This document shows, piece by piece, positions 1 through 4,300 of a stretch of 5,709 bases of DNA (position 1 is the stretch's first letter; each line of letters opens with the position of its first letter). Both the position numbers and the translations under genes were made by a program. The stretch covers positions 1-5,709 of the forward strand of contig BNUC01000187.1 of assembly GCA_025997075.1 (NCBI GenBank), read 5' to 3'. The notes below the pieces were generated by a model. That model made no database searches. It had not been told where the DNA came from and saw nothing but the letters and a program-made list of their open reading frames with translations. This DNA comes from Betaproteobacteria bacterium. Its GTDB lineage: Bacteria; Pseudomonadota; Gammaproteobacteria; Burkholderiales; Rhodocyclaceae.

Positions 1-24
1 CCGATTACTTCGCTGACATCTGAT
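1..24 (+). repeat. Direct repeat, left copy (at least 24 bp)
   Basis: This stretch recurs at 911-934 in the same orientation with 22 of 24 bases identical; the differences are at the 10th and 12th bases. It contains CTGACATCTGAT, and similarity stops after position 24. The repeat could extend further left, outside the window. Together the two copies bracket the higBA operon and its hairpin, about 910 bp from copy to copy. Confidence 0.6.
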
Positions 25-25
25 C

Positions 26-54
26 TTGCGACCGTTCTTCATGTTGTCTACAAT
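26..54 (+). promoter_or_regulatory. Sigma-70-type promoter of higBA
   Basis: The -35 box TTGCGA (26-31, 4 of 6 consensus bases) is separated by exactly 17 bases from the -10 box TACAAT (49-54, 5 of 6). Transcription would start near position 61, giving a leader of about 28 bases before the TTG start at 89. The promoter lies downstream of the in-frame ATG at 41, which argues against that ATG being the toxin start. Confidence 0.6.
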
Positions 55-72
55 CTCCCATAACGGGAGATT
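52..72 (+). promoter_or_regulatory. Inverted repeat, candidate HigA operator
   Basis: An 8-bp perfect inverted repeat, AATCTCCC (52-59) and GGGAGATT (65-72), has a 5-base centre. It begins inside the -10 box and covers the predicted transcription start. HigA-type antitoxins are known to repress their own operons by binding palindromes at the promoter, so the position fits autoregulation. The HigA assignment is inference; the palindrome itself is plain in the sequence. Confidence 0.55.
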
Positions 73-75
73 TGT

Positions 76-80
76 GGAGA
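76..80 (+). promoter_or_regulatory. Ribosome binding site that decides the higB start
   Basis: GGAGA ends 8 bases before the TTG at 89. It supports that TTG as the toxin start over the upstream in-frame ATG (41) and GTG (74). An out-of-frame ATG at 81 directly follows the site but opens only a five-codon frame. Confidence 0.55.
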
Positions 81-88
81 ATGCGATT

Positions 89-391
89 TTGCGTGTAATT
101 GCGAGGAAAGCGCTGAGAGATTTCTGGGAAAGTAGCCCGGCTTACGCTGACGCCGTCACACCACTGACAGAGTGGTATCGGCACATGGAGAAAGCAGACT
201 ATGGAACACCTCAGGAGATCAAGGCGGAATTGCGTTCTGCCAGCATTCTCAAAAACTGTCGAGTGGTGTTTAACATCGCGGGAAACAAGTACCGGGTTGT
301 TCTTGCTGTCGATTATGAGCGACAAATTGCTTACGTACGTTTCGTAGGGACGCATGCACAATACGACAACATTGATTCGGAGAATATCTGA
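89..391 (+). CDS. higB: HigB-family toxin (RelE-like mRNA interferase) of a type II toxin-antitoxin system
   Basis: The product of about 100 residues matches what I know of the HigB_toxin family (Pfam PF09907). It opens with RVIARKALRDFW, has KADYGTPQEIKAE in the middle followed by SASIL, and ends with the family core RVVFNIAGNKYRVV, then VRFVGTHAQYDNID. Family members are small RelE-fold toxins that cleave mRNA on the ribosome and are neutralised by the protein encoded next door. I chose the TTG at 89 because it sits at the family's usual N-terminus, has GGAGA 8 bases upstream, and lies downstream of the promoter. A start at TTG 26 or ATG 41 would add residues transcribed only from further upstream. 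The stop codon overlaps the higA start by one base (TGATG), so the two are translationally coupled. The toxin-first order is typical of higBA. Activity is inferred, not shown. Confidence 0.88.
   Translation: MRVIARKALRDFWESSPAYADAVTPLTEWYRHMEKADYGTPQEIKAELRSASILKNCRVVFNIAGNKYRVVLAVDYERQIAYVRFVGTHAQYDNIDSENI
379..383 (+). promoter_or_regulatory. Ribosome binding site of higA inside higB
   Basis: GGAGA lies within the last codons of higB, 7 bases before the ATG at 391. It gives the antitoxin its own initiation signal in addition to coupling through the TGATG overlap. Confidence 0.5.
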
Positions 392-750
392 TGGACATTA
401 AGCCTATCCGTAGTGAACAAGACCTGGCCGCTGCCTTTGCGCGGCTTGATGTGCTTTGGGGTGCAAAGCTTGGTACGCAGGAAGGTGATGAACTGGAAAT
501 TCTCACGGTACTGATTGAGAAATATGAGGATGAACATTACCCAATGCCGCCTTCTGATCCAATTGAGGCGATCAAGTTCCGTATGGACCAGCAGGGCTTG
601 ACGCCGCGTGATCTGGAGCCGTTTATTGGTTCGAGCGGGCGGGTGTCGGAAGTGCTGAACCATAAGCGAAAACTGAGCCTGGGCATGATCAGGCGTTTGC
701 ATGAAGGACTAAATATTCCGTACGAGAATCTGTTGTCAGGGGTGGTTTGA
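391..750 (+). CDS. higA: HigA-family antitoxin with helix-turn-helix domain
   Basis: This 119-residue protein starts at the ATG overlapping the higB stop. The acidic N-terminal half (roughly residues 1-52, including GDELEILTVLIEKYEDEHYP) is expected to wrap the toxin. Residues 55-115 form an Xre/HigA-type helix-turn-helix: DPIEAIKFRMDQQGLTPRDL, then a recognition region around GSSGRVSEVLNHKRKLS, then MIRRLHEGLNIPYENLL. That order and the 'VSEVLNHKRKLS' signature are characteristic of the HigA group (COG5499). Family knowledge: the protein inactivates HigB by complex formation and represses the operon by binding the promoter. The palindrome at 52-72 is the obvious candidate site. The length is close to family members and nothing appears broken. 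A hairpin follows 8 bases after the stop codon. Confidence 0.88.
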   Translation: MDIKPIRSEQDLAAAFARLDVLWGAKLGTQEGDELEILTVLIEKYEDEHYPMPPSDPIEAIKFRMDQQGLTPRDLEPFIGSSGRVSEVLNHKRKLSLGMIRRLHEGLNIPYENLLSGVV

Positions 751-757
751 ACGGATG

Positions 758-809
758 TCAGGTATCAGGTATCAAAACCCGCCGTTCGGTTTTGATACCT
801 GATACCTGA
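758..809. repeat. Perfect 22-bp hairpin built of 7-bp repeats after higA
   Basis: Arms 758-779 and 788-809 are perfectly complementary around an 8-base loop (780-787). Each arm is made of a heptamer: AGGTATC twice on the left (760-773) and GATACCT three times on the right (794-814), the third copy running past the stem. There is no run of T on either side, so this is not a standard intrinsic terminator, although a stem this long just after a stop codon could stabilise or help end the higBA mRNA. Another TTGATACCT occurs at 1001-1009. It may belong to a dispersed palindromic repeat family, which cannot be tested from one window. Confidence 0.7.
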
Positions 810-910
810 TACCTCTCAAGAAACACATCTTAACCTATTGATTTTATTGATAAGAAATTTCACCATTTTCGACCACTCCGTGTTTCTTCGGGACGATTTT
901 CGGCTCCGGC

Positions 911-934
911 CCGATTACTCCACTGACATCTGAT
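911..934 (+). repeat. Direct repeat, right copy
   Basis: This is the second copy of the sequence at 1-24, with two substitutions. The flanking bases to the right do not resemble those right of the first copy. Its position beyond the higBA hairpin makes the whole toxin-antitoxin cassette repeat-bounded. Confidence 0.6.
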
Positions 935-954
935 TCCTTTTTTAGCAAAAGCAC

Positions 955-986
955 TTGATATTTTGTGCCAGGACATGGAGTATATA
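955..986 (+). promoter_or_regulatory. Weak candidate promoter for the leader of the autotransporter
   Basis: TTGATA (955-960) and TATATA (981-986) resemble -35 and -10 boxes, but the 20-base spacer is longer than the usual 16-18. It is the best pair I found by eye between higA and the tandem terminators. If used, the transcript would carry both terminators in a leader of roughly 260 bases. Confidence 0.2.
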
Positions 987-1092
987 GAAGCAGGCAAAGG
1001 TTGATACCTTGTAAGAGTACGTAAAAAACAGGAACGGCATGGAACGGGCGGTGCGGCATAATTTCGATTTGACGGGAACCACCAGAGCCGGG

Positions 1093-1109
1093 ATGCCTGA
1101 TTCTGGCAT
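1093..1109. promoter_or_regulatory. 17-bp near-palindrome in the leader
   Basis: ATGCCTGA and TCTGGCAT flank a central T, with 7 of 8 positions symmetric. It could be an operator or, as RNA, a 5-bp hairpin (ATGCC/GGCAT). A competing pairing, CCAGA (1082-1086) with TCTGG (1102-1106), overlaps its right arm. The signal is weak and could be chance. Confidence 0.25.
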
Positions 1110-1146
1110 GATTCTTGCTTACTCACCTTCTTCTCTGATCGCTGAC

Positions 1147-1177
1147 GCAAAAACCGGCTTCGCCGGTTTTTGCTTTT
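1147..1177 (+). terminator. Intrinsic terminator, first of two in tandem
   Basis: A perfect 12-bp stem (1147-1158 with 1162-1173) with a three-base TTC loop is followed by TTTT. The A-run in the left arm and T-run in the right arm make it potentially active in both directions. No gene in the window clearly ends just before it; it may stop read-through from higBA or end an untranslated leader. Confidence 0.75.
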
Positions 1178-1182
1178 CATTC

Positions 1183-1219
1183 GCGGCCTTGTCCCTTTGG
1201 GGGCAAGGCCGCTTTTTTT
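1183..1219 (+). terminator. Intrinsic terminator, second of two in tandem
   Basis: Arms 1183-1191 and 1204-1212 (GCGGCCTTG/CAAGGCCGC) pair perfectly. The stem can continue inward with a G-T pair and three C-G pairs to a TTTG loop. Seven consecutive T follow (1213-1219). This is a strong terminator only 38 bases before the autotransporter start codon, leaving little room for a separate promoter. Confidence 0.85.
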
Positions 1220-1246
1220 CGTCGTGTCATTAAGCACTCGTGTTCC

Positions 1247-1252
1247 AGGAGG
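1247..1252 (+). promoter_or_regulatory. Strong ribosome binding site of the autotransporter
   Basis: A perfect AGGAGG lies 5 bases before the ATG at 1258. This fixes the start codon and shows that translation is set to begin in the signal peptide frame, despite the frameshift that follows about 100 bases later. Confidence 0.85.
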
Positions 1253-1257
1253 AACCC

Positions 1258-1375
1258 ATGTCTCAAAAATCCCGCGCCCAGGCCGGTCGCTGTCCGTTCA
1301 AACTCACGCCGCTCGCGCTCGCCCTGGCCCTCTCCGGGCTGGCGCTGTGCTCCTTCACTCCCCTTGGCCCAGGCC
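1258..1375 (+). other. Sec signal peptide of the autotransporter
   Basis: The n-region carries K4, R6, R11 and K15. A hydrophobic core, LTPLALALALSGLALCSF, follows, then the c-region TPLAQA with cleavage expected after A39, before ADLTVQGG. The cysteine in the core is preceded by L-A-L, which does not fit a lipobox, so signal peptidase I processing is expected. The last residues are reached only after correcting the one-base frameshift at 1360-1367. Confidence 0.8.
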
Positions 1376-4300
1376 GCTGACCTCACCGTTCAGGGCGGTT
1401 CTGGCGGCAAGACGGGCGACTTCTACACGATGCCCGACAGGCCGGTGGGAGGCGATGGTGGGGGCGGCGTGTATGTTTTGGATGGTGTTGCAAGCGTCAC
1501 CATTATTGGCGGTGGCGGCGGCGGTGGCGCCAACATTGGCAGCAACACCGGTGACCCAGGTTCCGGCGGCGCTGGTAGCAGTGGCAACAACGGCAGCGAT
1601 GGAGGCGTTGGCATCGGCGGCGCTGGTGGGACCGAAAGCAGTGGAACCGGCGGTAATGGCGGTTCCGGACCGAACGCACCCGGCAACACCGGCACCGGTG
1701 GTGGTGGTGGCGGTGGTGGCACCTGGAACGGCGGCACCGGCGGAATGGGCGGTAGCACTGGCGGTGGCGGCGGAGGAGGCGGTAGTAATAACGGCGGTAG
1801 TAGTGCCGGGCCGGTGGTCACGGTGGCAATGGCGCCGGTGGCGGTGGAGGCGGTACCTATTCTGCTACTGGCGCCGTCGGCGGCAACGGAGGAATTCTTA
1901 CGCACAACACGACAGGTGGAACGTATGATGCCGTCACCATTAGCGGCGGCAATGGCGGCAACAGTGGCAACAGTGGCCTTGCTTCTGGCAGCCCCGGCAG
2001 TGGCGCCGGGGGCGGCGGCGCCGGTGGAACAGCGGCTATTGGAGCGGGCGGAACGGGCGGTAGCGGTGGAACCGGAAGTACTAACGGAGGCAGCGGCGGC
2101 GGCGGGGGCACGGTTGCAGTAAACGTCAACGGCGCTATTTCGGCGGACAACATTGCCGTCACCGGCGGCAATGGCGGCAATGGCGGCAATGGCGGCGGGA
2201 GCTATATCAATGACGCTGGTGGCGGCGGGGGCGGCGGCGCGGGCAGCGCGGCCTTCAACGCCTCCGCCCAAACCGTTACGGTAAGCGGCGCCCTGTCCGT
2301 CACCAGCGGCGCCAAAGGCGCTGACGGCTTTGTATCGGGAGACGCCGCAGCGCAAGGCAAGGGCGGCGCGGGCGGCGCCGCGAGCTTTACAGCCCAAACC
2401 CTGAGCGCCCCCACCATCAACCTGACAAAAAATGACGGTGCGCTGACCTTCACCGTAACCGACCTGGAAATCGGCTCCGCCAACACCACTCTGACCGCCA
2501 CCGGTCTGGCGTCGGGCGATGCGAGCATCACCAAGCTGCGGCTGACTGGCGACAAGAATTTCACTCTGAGCGGCGCAAACGTCAGCGTGGGGCAACTCGT
2601 GATTGACAACGGAACGATCAACAACAGCAATTACGCCAATTTGATCAACGGAAATTTTTACACCACATCCGACATCTGGCTCGATTCCGGCGGTGCGATC
2701 TTTGACACCAGCAGCGGAGATCAGACGGTAAGCCGCGTCCTCACCGGCGCTGGTGGCAGCCTGACCAAAGACGGCGCGGGAACGCTGATTCTCTCCGGCA
2801 ACAACACCTACGTCGGCAATACCGCGGTCGACAATGGAACGCTGAAAGTCACCGGACTTCTGGGCAGCAACAGTAGCGGCAGCAGCGGCAGCTACGCCGG
2901 AAACATCACCAACAACGGCGAACTGATTTTCGAGCAAAGCGCGCCTCAAACCCTGTCCGGCGAGATTTCCGGCAGCGGCGACCTGTTCAAAGAGGGCGCG
3001 GAAACCCTGACTTTGCGCGGCGCAAATACTGCTTACACCGGCGATACGACCGTGAACGATGGACTCATCAACTTCAACGACGAGGACAACTTCGGTACAA
3101 CGGGTACGATCACCCTGAACGGCGGCGGTCTGCAATGGGCGACCGGAACCACGACCGACATCTCCAGCCGTTTCAATACCGCCAGCGCTCTCGGCCCGAA
3201 CGGCGGCATCCTCGACACCAACGGTAGCGAAGTCACGCTGAATAGCGCCATCAACGGCTCCGGCAGGCTCACCAAAACCGGACCGGGAACGCTGACCCTG
3301 GCCGGAACCAACAACTACACCGGCGGCACGACCCTCAGCGGCGGGACATTGAGTATCGCCGCCAGCGCCAACATCGGCCCCGCCACCACCGGCTCTAACG
3401 TAATAAACGGTGGTACACTGAAACTGACGGGCTCGGGTCAAACCTACACCAACAACTGGACGCTGACCGGATCAGGCAACAGCATTGAAACGGCCAATCC
3501 CAACACAATCAGCGGCGCTCTTTCCGGCACGGGCGGCTTGACCAAAACCGGCGGCGGCATCCTGACTCTTGACCAAGCGAACACCTACGGCGGCGCGACC
3601 ACGATTAGCGCCGGAACGCTGGCGCTCTCCGGTGCTGGCAGTATCGCCAACTCTTCCGGCGTCACGCTCGCCGATGTGAGCGGCGCGCTTTTTGATGTTT
3701 CCGGCGCAAGCGGCAACACGACGATAAAAGGTCTCAGCGGCGGCGGCACAAACGGCGGTGATGTCCGCTTAGGCGCAAACAGCCTGACCGTTCAAAGCGG
3801 CGCGTTCAGCGGCATCATTTCCGGCAACGGTGGTCTGACCAAAACTGGCGCGGGAACCCTGACTCTTTCCGGCGCGAACAACTACGGTGGCGGCACGACC
3901 GTGAGCACAGGGACGCTGCAAATCGGCAACGGAGGCACGACGGGAAGCATCACGGGCAACATTACCAACAACGCGAACGTGATCTTCAACCGTAGCAATG
4001 CCGTGAGTTACGGCGGCATCATTTCCGGTTCCGGCAGCCTGACCAAGACCGGGTCGGGAACGCTGACCCTGACCAGCATGAACAACTACGGCGGCGGCAC
4101 CACCATCAACGCCGGCACGCTGGAACTTGCCACAACCGGCCGCCTGACCAGCCCCGTAACGGTAGCGAATACCGCCGGAGCCACGTTCGCCCTGCGCGGC
4201 AGCGTCACGGGCAACATCACCTTGACTGGCGGCAACAGCACGCTGAACGCTTATCAGGACGGTAACATCACCGGCAACCTCGACGCCAGCAACGGCAAAC

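Larger units (their letters stand above)
815..1146. other. Intergenic stretch without a convincing gene
   Basis: No reading frame here has both a sensible start and recognisable protein content. The stretch is AT-richer than the flanking genes. It holds the second copy of the 24-bp direct repeat (911-934), a 9-bp inverted repeat AAGAAACAC/GTGTTTCTT at 818-826 and 880-888, a poor promoter candidate near 955-986 and a short dyad at 1093-1109. A 64-codon frame from ATG 1039 has an AGGA site but reads straight through both terminators, so I do not call it. I did not recognise a known riboswitch or small RNA. Confidence 0.5.
1382..2390 (+). other. Glycine-rich N-terminal passenger region
   Basis: Glycine dominates this roughly 340-residue stretch, with N, S, T and A as the main partners and runs of up to eight glycines. 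Short beta-prone segments recur at intervals and are each followed by a glycine loop: VYVLDGVASVTIIGG (near 1460), YDAVTISGGNGG (1924), ADNIAVTGGNGG (2146) and QTVTVSGALSVTSG (2269). This looks like wide, loop-bearing rungs of a beta-helix rather than random low complexity. The second frameshift lies inside it. PE_PGRS-like or elastic glycine-rich folds are alternatives; function unknown. Confidence 0.65.

Noticed and set aside
990..1177. Known riboswitch in the autotransporter leader
   Set aside because: I compared by eye with the conserved cores of c-di-GMP-I, TPP, cobalamin and fluoride riboswitches and saw no match. The terminators alone do not justify the call.
1039..1233. 64-codon frame with an AGGA ribosome site before the autotransporter
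   Set aside because: Its second half is the literal translation of two terminator hairpins (AKTGFAGFCF and onward) and no family is recognisable. A gene reading through both terminators is unlikely.
844..1237. Minus-strand frames in the intergenic region
   Set aside because: Two overlapping frames (844-1059 and 860-1237) have no family resemblance. The longer one starts beyond the terminators and runs through both; neither has a convincing ribosome site.
1170..1928. Plus-strand frame of 252 codons starting inside the first terminator
   Set aside because: It is in the third frame, starts in the terminator stem and gives an arginine/tryptophan-rich product in the glycine region. The signal peptide and glycine-rich frames explain the same DNA far better.
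1813..2122. Continuation of the second frame after position 1813
   Set aside because: The product turns abruptly from glycine-rich to alanine/valine-rich and ends without any passenger feature, while the first frame continues the glycine pattern and then the PATR repeats for about 1300 codons.
1423..3441. Long open frame of 672 codons on the minus strand
   Set aside because: It lies opposite the glycine-rich and PATR coding sequence. Its product is a proline/alanine/valine-rich mirror of GGC/GGT/ACC codons with no recognisable domain, so it is a shadow of the GC-rich plus-strand gene.
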